Made by a program: the position numbers and the translations under genes. From Paracentrotus lividus (lineage: Eukaryota; Echinodermata; Echinoidea; Camarodonta; Echinidae), in contig CALNVZ010003433.1 of the NCBI GenBank assembly GCA_940671915.1, positions 14,700,949 through 14,764,948 on the forward strand: a stretch of 64,000 bases of DNA. The letters are read 5' to 3'. The first letter of the stretch is position 1, and each line of letters starts with the position of its first letter. Below are positions 35,135-46,706 of the stretch, piece by piece. The notes beneath the pieces were generated by a model. It had not been told where the DNA came from. It was given only the letters and a program-made list of their open reading frames with translations, and did no database searches.

Positions 35135-36190
35135 ATATCCGCTGTGGTAAACTTTTATGAACTCAACCCTAATCAGTCACTGGGGTGTTTTGGTAGCTGT
35201 CAAGACAGGGAGTGGGGCGGGGAGAGAGGGGGCCATGATGCCCCCTATGAGATCTCGGTTGTTAATCTCGCGAGCGCGCCGAAAATTTGCACGATGGTAG
35301 TGTGTGATGTAAACTACAAGAATGCACTTTTAATTTTCCCAAAATAATATTTATTTATTGTATATGAATTAATTATGCTAATTTATGCATTGCATGAAAT
35401 CATTATTTTTGTTCTAATTGACAAACTAAAGCTTCTGGAATGCTAATTTTGTGTTTACATAATCTTTATAGGATCCCTAACAAGTGTTATTGGCGCTGAA
35501 TCTGCCAACCCCAGTTCGCAGCCGATGACGACGTTGACTTTTTTTTTTAACAAACAGTATTTGAATTTTTAATGTACATAATCCCAAACTGGATTATTGG
35601 AAGGGGTTTGTGTAAAAAGGAAAAATTCTACCCCGGGGTTCTACATCTCACTTCCCCGCACACTAAGTACATTTGCTATGCTACAATAATATATATGCCT
35701 ACATATTCCTGTTAACTCATGCATGAAAATCAATGTTAATCTTTATAAACCGCAAATTTCCCTCAGCAAATATCCACTTTCATCACAATTGATCATTAAT
35801 TCATTTCATCTTTAATTCCGTAAACTTCTATTGACTTTCCTCTCACAAATTGAAAGGTTCATTACTTGGCACCCTAATTTCCATATACTTTAAGAAAGTG
35901 AGGACTTCTCATCCAACCATGAGTTATTTTCAGCCTTTTTGATGTCAAATAAAAGTTGAGACAATCTGCTTTCAGAATTATTTCACCTTAAATGACTATT
36001 TTGAATTTGGCAGTCATTTCAAAAGTGTATAGTTTGGGGGGATGCACGGTTTGTTGTTAAAAGTTTTTGTGTAAATTTTGTCTTGATGAATAGTATACCG
36101 GTATAGATGCTGAGATTTTGATTAACAAGGTAATGATTATTATTATCAGTAACATAATTATTGAAATAAGTATCATTAATTGTGGCGTAC
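35135..36190. other. MMP intron 4, no gene seen
   Basis: AT-rich. One CGAGCGCGCCGAAAATTTG fragment near 35270 relates to the tandem array at 24360. Nothing else recognised. Confidence 0.5.
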
Positions 36191-36410
36191 CGGATCCGCT
36201 TGTGCCTTCAACAAAGTTAACAGCGTCGTTCAAGTGAATATCGCCTGCTATGGGATCGTTGAGTTCTATAGGTAGGAATGTATGTGCAACAGGACTGTCT
36301 CCGTTGAACGGGTAATTATCTCCATGATCACCAGAATAGAATGTTATCACAATGTCTGCATCACTTATATTTGCCATCTCAAAGGAGAAGCAAGACACAT
36401 TGCTCCAATG
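36191..36410 (-). CDS. Matrix metalloproteinase, exon 4: calcium and structural-zinc region of the catalytic domain
   Basis: This 220 bp exon encodes residues 133-205 plus one base. Motifs in order are HWSNVSCFSF, DADIVITF, HGDNYPFNGD, VAHTFLP and GDIHLND. In MMPs the His and Asp of H-G-D, the His of A-H-x-F and the His of G-D-I-H bind the structural zinc, and the loop between them binds calcium. GDIHLN replaces the common GDxHFD. The tail (NFVEGTSGSG) is short and there is no fibronectin type II insert. The acceptor is CTGTAG at 36411-36416 and the donor is GTACGC. The phase-1 end joins exactly with exon 5 to give GSG then VGLLQVLVHEIGH. The intron towards exon 3 holds a TTAA-flanked element (36669-37162) and a TA-flanked element (37353-38921). 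Confidence 0.93.
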
Positions 36411-36668
36411 CTACAGTGAAAAGAAGAAGGGAAAAAAAAGCAGGTACAAAAATATTGTAATAGATGAGTATTCTGGATGAAATACAAAAGGTTTGCAATG
36501 TGCTACACCATCAAACTTTTACGATGAATATATAAATTAGCTGATTTGAATGCAGGTTTTGTGCATTTTCTATGTATCTATTTATTTTCTTACAAGTAGC
36601 GCGTACTTGGCGACCATTAGGAACTCTAATAGCAATCCCTCCGTCATTGCTGATCGATTTTTTATTAA

Positions 36669-37162
36669 AGGGGAAGTTCACCATGGAATTTTATTGGTTT
36701 TGAAAAATGCAGAAAAAAGAAAGAAAAATATGAGTGAAAGTTTGAAGAAAATCGACGAAAAAATAGCGAAGTTGTGAATATCTAAAGTTTTGATTCTGTG
36801 ACGTCACGTGCGAGCAGCTCTCCCATGTGTTGTGTATGTAAATTCCATAAATTTGTCTTTTTTCATGATTCCTGATAAAGAAATGGGTCAATTTGATAAA
36901 GTCATGTATATAAACATTGGTTTGATGATATATCCACCGCAAAGGTGAGATAATTAATATTCTTCTGAAAAAATGACATTTTATGGAATTTACATTACAT
37001 AACACATAGGAGAGCTGCTCGCACGTGACGCCACAGAGTAAAAACTTTGAATTTTCATAACTTCGTTATTTTTTGGTCGATTTTCTTCCAACTTTCTCTC
37101 ATATTTTTCTTTTATTTTTCTGCATTTTCAAAACCAATGAAATTCTAGGGTGAACTTCCCCT
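36669..37162. mobile_element. TTAA-flanked MITE, copy 1
   Basis: Begins AGGGGAAGTTCACC and ends with the inverse GGTGAACTTCCCCT, flanked on both sides by TTAA. The halves are inverted copies for about 180 bp each, including a shared GTGACGTCACGTGCGAGCAG. TTAA flanks are the hallmark of piggyBac-type target sites. The second copy is at 54165-54646. It lies in an MMP intron and has no transposase. Confidence 0.8.
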
Positions 37163-37204
37163 TTAATAAGAGTTACCCTTTTCTCACTGCAAATGTATTT
37201 TGCT

Positions 37205-37206
37205 CT

Positions 37207-37248
<42 letters not shown>
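37205..37248. repeat. CT microsatellite
   Basis: Uninterrupted (CT)n of about 40 bp. Confidence 0.95.
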
Positions 37249-37254
<6 letters not shown>

Positions 37255-37352
37255 ATCTGTCTTCATCACTAGTTCCTATATCTGTATTATACCATATCAA
37301 TATAATAATTGTATGTCCTACATTTATACATTTCTAGTTTTTATTATCACTA

Positions 37353-38921
37353 GGGTACATGCAGGTAATATCATGGGCCAGCAGGTAATATGGGCTACCT
37401 GAAGCAAATCATGTCGTGACCGTCGACCGGTGACCGGTGACCGGTGTGAGCGCCATAATTGTGTTCATATGAACTATATACGAAAATTTATCGTCGTGAG
37501 AGCATCTGATGCCGAAATTTCGTCTGTAGGAAAATTGCGTAAAAACCAACAAGGTAGGTAAAATCTTTACGGCATTTTTTTCCCGCGTGATGTAAAATTT
37601 GACAGAATGTGATGGTGAAAGAGTGTTTGAGGGGGTAACCTCAATGTGTTTGTATATTTAGTAAGCTTATAGTTTTCATTTTGGATCATACTAGCGTGTA
37701 CGAGGTCAGTTTGTTTGTAGTGAAGGGGTGCAATGTGGCATTGAATGCTTGTCTGACATAGCAACATTAGTGCAGGTAATATGGGCAGTCCAAAATGGCG
37801 GAAATGATTTGGTACTCAGTATTGGGATGAGGCACTCAATCTCTTGCTAACGATTTTTTTTTGGTATATCACAGTATATAATTAACATGAAATAACTTAG
37901 GCGCAAAAAAAAAAATGTTGTTTGCGCCTCCGCGACGCAGACCGTAAAATGGCAAAAATTTTTTGGGTCGGATTTTTTATTCGATTTTTTTTTTCTTAAA
38001 AAAAAAAAAATTGAAAACTCATCACCAATTCTTCGCAACGGGAAATGCTAAAATTAAGCAGTAGAAGTTTCTCATTTAGTAGTATGAAATGGCATGTTTA
38101 CTCGAAATAAGTGACCCCAACGGTGCGAATGTCAAGCCTGCATTGATTGGTATTACGCGATACCACGACGCCGCTTGTCACTTTGTCAGGCCAAGTTTTA
38201 GTCGTCGCTGTAAACAACCGAGTCGGTTGGTGATGATCGTGAGATTGAGTTTTTCGTAAAGGATTCTTTTTTAGAAATTCTTTTTAATCAAACATCGGCA
38301 TTTTTTATGAACATTTTTATAATTTATTTTTTTTGTTTTGTTTAATTCAAAAAAAAAATCGAGGCCGACCGACCCCTAATTCTTTGATATTTTTTCCACT
38401 CGTGAGGGCAAACAGACTAATTCTTTTTTTTTGCGGGTTTGGGGGGCCTTAGTTGTAGGCCCTCTATTGAGTTTGTATAATGAACAATCAGTTATTTAAG
38501 ATTATATTAAAAAGAATAATATACAAAATAGCAAAACAAATCGGAAATACTGATAGTCCAAAGTATTGAACTGAAGGGTCCGCTATAATATGATACTCTT
38601 AAAGTTAATGAATTCTTTTCAACATTTTAAGGCAAAATCTGGCCAGACCATAGCAAGAGGTCATTGTAGTTTTTTTAAAAATACATTAAATACATATGCC
38701 CATATTACCTGCACATGCAGGTAATATGGGCACTTTGGTGATGACGTAAACATTTTGAATATTGCAGACAGGGGGGTTGGTGATAATTGTTTTTCTTCAC
38801 AATAAAAGTTAGAGCAGTAGGTTTTGATTCATATAAACAAAGATTAGACTGTGTGTCATTTTGTAATTTTATACAAATTAGGCAAATGAGCTTAGGGGGC
38901 CCATATTACCTGCATGTACCC
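37353..38921. mobile_element. TA-flanked element with GGGTACATGCAGGTAATAT ends (1.57 kb)
   Basis: The left end GGGTACATGCAGGTAATAT and the exact inverse at 38903-38921 are bounded by TA on both sides. Internal copies of the same motif occur at 37380 and 37773, and a perfect palindrome at 38698-38731 is built from it (GCAGGTAATATGGGC arms). No transposase was recognised, so it is probably non-autonomous. It is within the MMP intron between exons 3 and 4. Confidence 0.75.
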
Positions 38922-39060
38922 TAATATATATATTTTTTTTTACATTTTTTTTTTTTTTTTGTGAGGATACATTTGAAATGGAGATGCAAACCTTCATTTT
39001 AGAGAAATTTACAAATACAGGTAGAATCAGTCCTTGCAAAGAGAATGGGAGGAAAATCAC

Positions 39061-39269
39061 CTGAAACGCGGAGGCTACAAGTGCTTCTCCATCGGTAATG
39101 GATTGACTGATTGAATAGTTAGTGAGTGCCCACGTGAGGTTGGTTCTGTCCCAATTAAAGTCTGTGGTCACGAATCGCTTTTGTCTTCTGCCGTGCTCAT
39201 CAACCTCTACATCAGGAAGTCCACAACGGGGCCTGCGCATTAGGGCCAAAGTATCCTTATCAAGATCAC
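39061..39269 (-). CDS. Matrix metalloproteinase, exon 3: cysteine switch, furin-type site, start of catalytic domain
   Basis: This 209 bp exon supplies two bases that complete Gly63, then 69 codons (residues 64-132). It holds the cysteine switch PRCGLPD (Cys78). In the family this cysteine binds the catalytic zinc and holds the zymogen inactive; here Leu replaces the usual Val or Asn. Twelve residues later is RRQKR (90-94) followed by FVTTDFNW. This is a proprotein-convertase (furin) motif, as in MT-MMPs, MMP11 and MMP28, so activation in the secretory pathway is likely. The start of the catalytic domain follows (LTWALTNYS, then EALVASAFQ). The acceptor is ACCACAG. The donor is GTGATT, weaker than its neighbours. 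The exon ends in phase 0, and exon 4 continues HWSNVSCFSF, which matches the canonical A-F-x-x-W-S junction. The intron to exon 2 is about 7.3 kb and contains the TA-flanked element at 41972-42833 and two foldbacks. Confidence 0.93.
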
Positions 39270-41970
39270 CTGTGGTTATATAATCAAATAAAACAGATTG
39301 ATTTACATTGTTTTAAAAATATTTATTTAAAAAATCTGTATTTTTACAACATGGTGATGTCGGCAGAGTTGACATAGAGACATATGTTTTTGTTAATGTC
39401 CTCAATAAATTTCATGGGATAGAATGAAAAAGATCCGAGTTTCTTTAGCGTAACCTACGTATATAGTTAAATAGCTCAAATGTATGAGAACTGATGTTTA
39501 TTTTGTATCTCTCACCTAAATATTTGCAGAGGAAAATGAACAACCGTTCTGTAATTTTTCAAACAAGATATGGCAACTCCACTGACAACATTTTGACGTA
39601 AAGATGCATATGTTATTATACACAGTGCCCAAAGTAAAGCGGAACCTGAATAGCCAGTCGTCTTCCTTGTTGAATGCAAGAAAATAATGAAATATTCAAT
39701 GCATACTTCAAAGTTCTACTTGCTTATTTTTAATTACACGTAATACAATTTAAAGAGCCATGCATTCATGAATAAGAAGTGCTTGAACTTACATTGTAAA
39801 AATGAGATTAAGCAGAAGATGTGAATAGGATTTCCTATATAATGCAGCTAACTTGTCGAAAAAGGGGGTAGTTCATAAGCAGTTTTTAAATATAAGTTCT
39901 TTGTGAGGTTTCACTCCCAATTAGCATGAGTGGTTCACTTGCTGGCTGCGGTCATCCAGTGCAGTTCCCATTGCTCTGATCTGCGCAATCTGGTTTTGAC
40001 AATTAAAATTTCAAACTCATCTTGCTAATCTATGCGTGGCTCTTTCGTATTGCATTAGGTGTCAAAAAAGTATAAAAGTTGAAATTTAATATGATGCACT
40101 TATGCTTGGTTTCATTAAAGGGATTGAGTAACTGTCAAAAACAAGAGCAATCAGATCACGATTAATAAAATTATATTGTTCCAACAGTAAAAACAAACTA
40201 CTGAAAGTTTCAGATCAAATGGAAGTCATTTACTACCTTAAAACAGTGTAACAAACAATGCCAAGCATACGGCCTGCTAGCTCAGCAGGCCGCTAGGGAC
40301 GGGGACTATACAACAGGAAATGGGTGTATCTTGTGCCATGTGGAAAAAGCACATGGTTTTATAAACCATCCGGGGTTGGTTTATAAAATTTGAGTATGAA
40401 ATCATTGATATCTCGAAGGTAAAGCAAGCAATTAGCTTGCAATTTTGAAGAGATACCAGACTGACCTAAGTGTGTATAATTATGTTGGCAAAATAAGCTA
40501 AATCGAATAAAATGTTATTTGAATATCATTCAATGTTACTGCATCCCTTTAAGAAAAATGACTAATCATTCGGTTTCCGCTTTTTCTCGTATGCGCTATA
40601 CACTCCATCCCCGTTATTATAAGTACGGATTCTACGAGATTTAACTAGATCTCAATTGTCCCCAACTTTACATTAATTATTCGATCTTATAAAGATCATG
40701 ATAGTTTTTACCAGTAATAACATGATTAAATATATCAAAGTAAAGGTCTTAAGCATTGTGATATTTTGTTGATGCTTATAAAAATCACACCGGTGTTTCT
40801 TTGCGTGGGGTATAATTTAATTTCTTACATGGGATTCCCTGCCTAAAAATGATTTAATGATCATTGTGTAGTCTGAATATACCCCTAGCTGTATTTATGT
40901 ACGAATTAATGTAGAAATAAATGTAGTTGATACATGCTTAAATCGACTGGTGTTCCATCACGTAACGTGATAAATTTCGAGAATTTTATCTCATCGTTTT
41001 TTTTCCACCACAAAGAACACTTTGTGCAGTACTAAAACGTAAAGAAAACCACTACAAAAAGCTTGTTTCCCGGGGTACACTCTAAAACAGAGAAGATCTA
41101 AATTAACCCAGTTTTGGGGTCCATTGGGACCATAATAGCAGATTCGGGGATTATATGGCACCATATTTGTTTTGTTGTTTTACTTTCCGTATGAATTGTG
41201 TGCCGATAATTGGTCAGGTATGCTGTATGGTTCCAGTTGACCAAGAGTGGAATCATTTTGAATCCATATTGAGCGGATATAGGCAAATTTTGCCCCTGTT
41301 TTTCAAAATTTTCCCCGGAAGGGTTCGAGGAAAATTTTAATATCGACAGGTCCCGCAGGATAAAAACTATGATAAAAAAAGGTTGGAAATTTAGTGTAAT
41401 TGTAGCCAAAAATGAATAAATACAAAACTAATATAAATACACTTTAATTAACAAATCAATCAATCAAGAAATGAACTATAGTAGCTTCACAGTTATAATA
41501 TATTACCATACTTAATGTAATCATTCAAATATTGAAATGCCTATATACTCAAACTTATTTTGTGATGTCTGTGTCATATTTACAATGGCAAGAGAATTAA
41601 AAAAAATAACCTTCAGGTTGAACCACAGACAAATACTTTTAAATGCCAATCCGTTATGCCCTACTGCTCGTTTATGTCGTGTGCGTCATATCAAAATGCA
41701 CAAAGCGAACCTCAAACATTTAAGGAACCTTCATTTTTGGCCACAAATAGATGTAATTTTTGTTTGTCATACATCGTCGGCAAACAAATATCTATTATAT
41801 TTCACCCCAACAAATAATAAATATTCTGATCACTATTTCCCCTCTTTTTTGTTGACCTGGCAAAAACAGGAAACATGTAACGGGGGGGGGGTGTATTTGC
41901 ATTTATCTTGTCTCTCCATTTGTTAGTCTTTGTCTGCATATCTTATTTTCCATATACATGTGGTATAGCT
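39270..41970. other. MMP intron 2, no gene seen
   Basis: AT-rich. A block at 41098-41340 holds GGGTCCATTGGGACCAT-like sequence that has a loose relative near 48880-49000. No exon with domain similarity. Confidence 0.45.
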
Positions 41971-41971
41971 A

Positions 41972-42833
41972 GGGGAGACCGGGGATGGAAGTTACACGAG
42001 TCAGTTGTTACAGTTCTCAGTGTGCTAAGTTGGAACAAGAGAGCGCGTGCTAACTGGCATCTATATATAGCCTATAGATAACTGTGGTGAACTGCCGGTC
42101 GTGAGGTTTCTCCGTTGTTTTATTAAAATGTAAATCAACAAAAACCATTTTTAACAGCTCAAAGTAAATTTTTGACAAAAAATGAAATTTGTAATAGCTC
42201 TTAAAACTGAAGGCACATAATGATAATGAAGTCTGGTATTGTAAATATAGGACATGTATGTCACTAAAATACCCCCGAGCCATGCCCTGTAGTTCTGCCT
42301 TATGGCTGTGCTATAGTTGATTTTGTGTGTAAAATCACCCATGGGGTAGGTTGTTACAACAACCTACCCCATGTCGATGTAACAACTTACCCAATTGCAT
42401 TACATATGTAAAATTACATTTTGTCTCAATTTTCAGGTGTTAATATTTTTTATGTTTCTATTATTTCTTTTGTCTATTCCAGAGCTCTACTTGGTCTACA
42501 GTTAACGATGCCAAGAAACTGGAAAGTTGAAACAAAAGTATGGTACAAGAGATTTGCACATTGTCAACTTACCCGGTATGTTTACATATTGTAACAATTT
42601 ACCCCGTATTGTGTAACAACCTACCCCGTATACGGGGTAGGTTGTTTAAAAAAAATGTCTTCCTTAATTAAGCTGTAGTTAATTAGTGTTTACATGTTTT
42701 CAAGTTTTATATGCCTCAGGTTTTAGCATACATAATAGGCTAACTACATCCATAAGATACAGTGCATGAGTTCTTTCATTAGAATTATCTGGCCCAAAAT
42801 GTGAATTTTGTAACTTCCATCCCCGGTCTCCCC
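41972..42833. mobile_element. TA-flanked element with GGGGAGACCGGGGATGGAAG ends (0.86 kb)
   Basis: The left end GGGGAGACCGGGGATGGAAG and its exact inverse at 42814-42833 are flanked by TA dinucleotides. The interior carries repeated GGTAGGTTGTTACA and TGTAACAACCTACC motifs, one pair forming a palindrome at about 42346-42367. No transposase was recognised. Confidence 0.8.
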
Positions 42834-43075
42834 TACTGTAAAATGTTTTTAAATAAAGGTAACCCGATCAACATTGCAATAACTTTAAATAACAATAATT
42901 ATAGGCCTACATGTTCTAATTCAAATTGAAAGGAGCCAGCTGGGGCAAATTGTAGGACATGATTAGTTCACTAATTTAAATTCATCTTTACTATTTTGCT
43001 TCAAGAATGCTTGAAATGAAATATGTATATAAAACAAAAATATATCCCTAGAAGAAATAAGGTTTTTGTAAGTTT

Positions 43076-43517
43076 GTGACGTCATCTTCTACACTGTTAG
43101 AAATTTTCTCCTTAAAAAAAGAAGAAAAGTTATTGCAGCAGGGCTTTAAGAACACTTGTAATCTTACTGCACAATTTGCAGTAAAATTACAGAAAATTGT
43201 TAAATGGGGTATGAAATATTACAAATTTCCTTTAATAAAGGACTTTTTTCATTTTTTCTTTTTAAGGTTCTGTTAAATTGCAGAAAATTTCCAAAATATA
43301 CAGAATAATAATAATAATAATGATAATAATAATAATAATAATAATAATAATGTGATTTGTATTGGTTCTGTTTGTTTGGGGTTTTTTTTCTACTTAAAAC
43401 AGAAAAATTCTTGCAGCAGGGCTTCAAGAAGACCTGTAAACTTACTGCACAATTGTTAACACAATTTACAGTAAAATTACAGAAAATTGGTATATTCTGG
43501 AAATTGTTTGCAATTTA
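43076..43517. repeat. Two direct units of a dispersed repeat
   Basis: TTGCAGCAGGGCTT[TC]AAGAA followed by TTACTGCACAATT occurs at 43134 and 43414; an inverted relative lies at 45330-45460. A TAA/TGA-type microsatellite (43306-43352) separates the units. Confidence 0.65.
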
Positions 43518-43544
43518 AAGGTAGTGTCAGCCTTTTGCAGGCAA

Positions 43545-44512
43545 AAATATAGGTTTTCCCGGCCAATTTCATACATTTACCATCTGTTTTCATTACATGT
43601 GTTTTCAAATTCGTGTGTTTTTGTGCCGCAAACTGACTTTAGTGAAACATATTCGTGTTCATGCTCTAAAGTTCATTTCTTGGCACCCAAATTAATGATT
43701 ACAAAGTTTAAATTCGCATATAGGCACTCAGTTTTATGATTAATGCATTCAAATTAGTGTGATAGCAAGGTAAGCTCTTTAAAAATACTTTCAATTTCGT
43801 TATCAAGCGATCGACTTCCATGATTCAACATTCAATTCCGTAATACATGTACAGATACATTTAATAAGGATAGGCAATCTTGACCACTTTATCATTAAAA
43901 GTGCTTTTACTTTCATCATTATAGTGATCATCACCTCTCTTTTACCCCAAATTATTTGATCCTCAAAATAAATAATCGCTATTATCCTATGATCATTGCA
44001 TTGTATTCGTGAACATCATTTTCCATCATCATGATTACAATGTTTATCTTTATTTTCATCGTTATAATCGCAATGTATTTATGAGCTTCATTCTCCATCT
44101 TAGTTCACAATTAACAAAGCAAGATTATTATGACCTTTTCCAAATTAATTATATGTTCTAACATTCAATTTGAAATACCGCTTGAGCATTGTCAATTCTA
44201 ATGAGTACCTTACATGTTTAATTTGAATGATTCTATCATGAACTTGTTTGTCTATAAACGGATTTGAATATTATGGAATGAGATGGCGACAGGTTTAAAA
44301 CGAATTTGAATAAACATTGCCGAAAAGATATGCTCATTATGTGAACAAGAATGCACAAATACGAAATCGGTTACCATAATCATTAATTTGGATGACTGAA
44401 TACGATTTTGAAGGACGATATTTCCATGCATCAGCGTTATTTACCGAAAATGACTGTCTCTATCATGAAATTAACTGACAAAACAATTAAATTGACCGGG
44501 AAAACCTATATT
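43545..44512. repeat. Foldback element (0.97 kb)
   Basis: GGTTTTCCCGGCCAATTT (43552) pairs with the inverse at 44488-44506, and GGCACCCAAATTAATGATTA (43682) pairs near 44395. The coordinate sum is about constant, with the centre near 44033. The middle has a 70 bp tandem duplication (CATTGCATTGTATTCGTGAA-like). Just outside, TAGTGTCAGCCTTTT (43522) has an inverse at 45306-45326. Confidence 0.7.
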
Positions 44513-44955
44513 AAATTTCTAGTTTTTGAGAGGGTATTGTAGTATATCAATGACTATATCTACCCACAACATGATTAAGCTCAATTGTGTATATTTGTAA
44601 TAATATTAAGATTATCAAAATTCATTTCTATTTTTTCGAACCTCGAAAGATATACCGTACGTAGCGAACCGTTGACCGTTAGCGCAGAGAATAATGCACG
44701 CTGATGCGCCGTGTGTATATTGCTGTGTTTGTTCCGTGCTGCACGCGCTGTAATATCCACGATGTTGATGGAGAGCTGGTCTAGATTGGTAATGATAATA
44801 ATAATAATAATATATGAGACTTCTTATGCGCTAAATCCACCAAAAGAAAGGTGCTCTAAGCGCATGTGTGCATAAGAAAATGACAACTTATATTTACGTA
44901 AAGTACAAGATAATAGGGAAAAGGTAACAGTGCAGACAAAAATGAACAAAATAAT

Positions 44956-45079
44956 CTAATCATACGCTGAAGTGAAAAGATATGTCTTGAGCTTGGCCTT
45001 AAAGACTTCGGCGGACCTGCTGCTGCGGATCTCTTGAGGGAGAGCATTCCACAGCAGAGGTCCAGCGTTAGCGAAGGCC
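44956..45079 (-). mobile_element. LINE 3' fragment (reverse transcriptase C-terminus)
   Basis: The minus-strand translation reads AFANAGPLLWNALPQEIRSS then AEVFKAKLKTYLFTSAYD and a stop. This is the P-L-L-W-N-x-L-P to F-K-x-x-L-K-T-Y-L-F ending of CR1/L2-like reverse transcriptases. It is distinct in sequence from the LINE at 11085 and 17600. Confidence 0.85.
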
Positions 45080-45654
45080 CTTCCCTCCCCCCCCCCCTGC
45101 GTATTGTGTCTAGAAACTTGAAGCAAACCAGAACCTTGGGAACGTAATGATCGAGCAGGAACATAGAAGTTAATTAAATTGATTGGTAGTCAGATTTTCG
45201 TTTCATATTACTGATCTAGGCAACCTATGACGGTAAGATTGAATAGACAGTATAGGTTGATCATATTCTAAAGTTATGCCAAGTTGCATTAGTTTTCGCA
45301 ATTTGTGAAAAAGGCTGACACTACCTTTAACAGAACAGGTCTGTTTTAAAACAAGAAAAAAGTCCTTTATTGCAGGAAATTCATGTAATACTGCAAATTG
45401 TGCAGTCAGATTAAAGGTGTTCTTAAAGCCCTGTTGCAAGAACTTTGTTAATTTTAAACCTGAAAATATACACCATAACTAACATATTTTCAGTTTTAAC
45501 AAGAAATCTACATGTGACGGTTTTTGAGGAGAAATTTATAACAAAACTGTTTTTTCTTACAGCAGGATTTCTGTTTTGCAACTCTTATATTCAGGTATCT
45601 ATAAGAGCAATTCCTTTCTGGCTGCTATCCTTTTATTAATTGAAATAATTAAAA

Positions 45655-45845
45655 TGTTAATTATTATTATAATTATTATTTTGTTGTTATCATTATCATC
45701 ATTTTTATTATCATTATTATTATTATTATTATTATTATTGTTATTATTATTGTTATTATTATTATTATTACTACTATTATTATTATTGTTATTATGATTG
45801 TTATTACTATTATTGTTATTAACCCATAATTATTATCATTATTAT
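45655..45845. repeat. ATT microsatellite
   Basis: (TTA)n with scattered G and C substitutions for about 180 bp. Confidence 0.9.
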
Positions 45846-46329
45846 TATCAGGGCCTGTACGTTTAATGTAAAGATGCTTGATCTAATTTCCATAGACGTA
45901 ATCGATTTTACTATAGCTAGCTCAAATTTGATTGTAATCATTTCTTAATTTCAAAGAAAAGCATATAAATATATACAGATTTTACAATTACAACAAATAT
46001 GTATATGGAAAGCAGATCCATGAACCTTCTCAGGTTTAAGGTATTTTTGTAAAAAAAAAAAACGAATTAATGAGTTGTTAAAATGGGTTATTTTTTCACT
46101 TCTTTTTTGAGTATAACATTGGGTTTATTAAGAGCAAATTTGAAATGTCACTAAATTATTGGGTCTTGTCTTTGAAGTTAAATAGCAATCAGCTACAATA
46201 ATATTAACAAATTCATCACAACTTCAATCCTATAATGTCAATTGAAAAAATGAGACGTAATCATATTTTGAGGTATTAGACATCACATCGTAGTATTGAT
46301 TATTTGGGGGTTGAAATAAAACATTACCT

Positions 46330-46590
46330 TAAAAGGAAAGTTCAAGCTTCTACCAACCTGTTATTTAGAAGGGAAAGCTTTCGTTCACACATATGGACTT
46401 TCTCAAGCCAAAATGCTCTCAATTCAATTATTGTTGCACGTTGCTCTCAGTCTTGTAATCACTGGACCGAATACAAGCTTGAGAAAGTCCATAGGTGTGG
46501 ACGAAAGCTTGCCGTTCTAAATAACAGGTTGGTAGAAGCTTGAACTTTCCTTTTTTTTACTCACCCCAAACAATGAAAGTTTTCTGTGTT
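46330..46590. mobile_element. Insertion with foldback core next to the MMP exon 2 donor
   Basis: A 12-base direct repeat AAAACATTACCT (46318-46329 and 46591-46602) flanks 261 bp. The core is an inverted repeat: AAGGAAAGTTCAAGCTTCTA at 46334 with the inverse near 46550, and AGAACGGCAAGCTTTCG-type arms further in. The right-hand repeat copy contains the exon 2 splice donor. This is consistent with an insertion that duplicated its target. Confidence 0.55.
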
Positions 46591-46600
46591 AAAACATTAC

Positions 46601-46706
46601 CTGTCAGGCTGAGATGATGAAATGATTGAAAGTCCTCTACAGCTCGCTTTCGATCCTCGTGCATCCTTACATCCTCATCGGCATAACCGTAACGGCTCAG
46701 AAAGGT
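46601..46706 (-). CDS. Matrix metalloproteinase, exon 2: propeptide (PGB-like) domain
   Basis: This 106 bp exon encodes residues 28-62 plus the first base of codon 63. The translation starts TFLSRYGYADED and continues to AVEDFQSFHHLSLT. It matches the N-terminal peptidoglycan-binding-like fold of MMP propeptides, where a Y-L-x-x-Y-G-Y motif is followed by A-x-x-x-F-Q-x-F-x-x-L-x-x-T-G. The propeptide keeps the enzyme latent. The acceptor is TCTACAG and the donor is GTAATG. Exon 3 supplies two bases that complete a Gly codon, as expected for the conserved T-G. A 12-base direct repeat identical to the donor region lies 273 bp further along (46318-46329 and 46591-46602). This suggests an insertion immediately beside the splice donor. 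Confidence 0.88.

Noticed and set aside
34062-35150. 362-codon plus-strand frame
   Set aside because: Consists mainly of undefined bases of the assembly gap.
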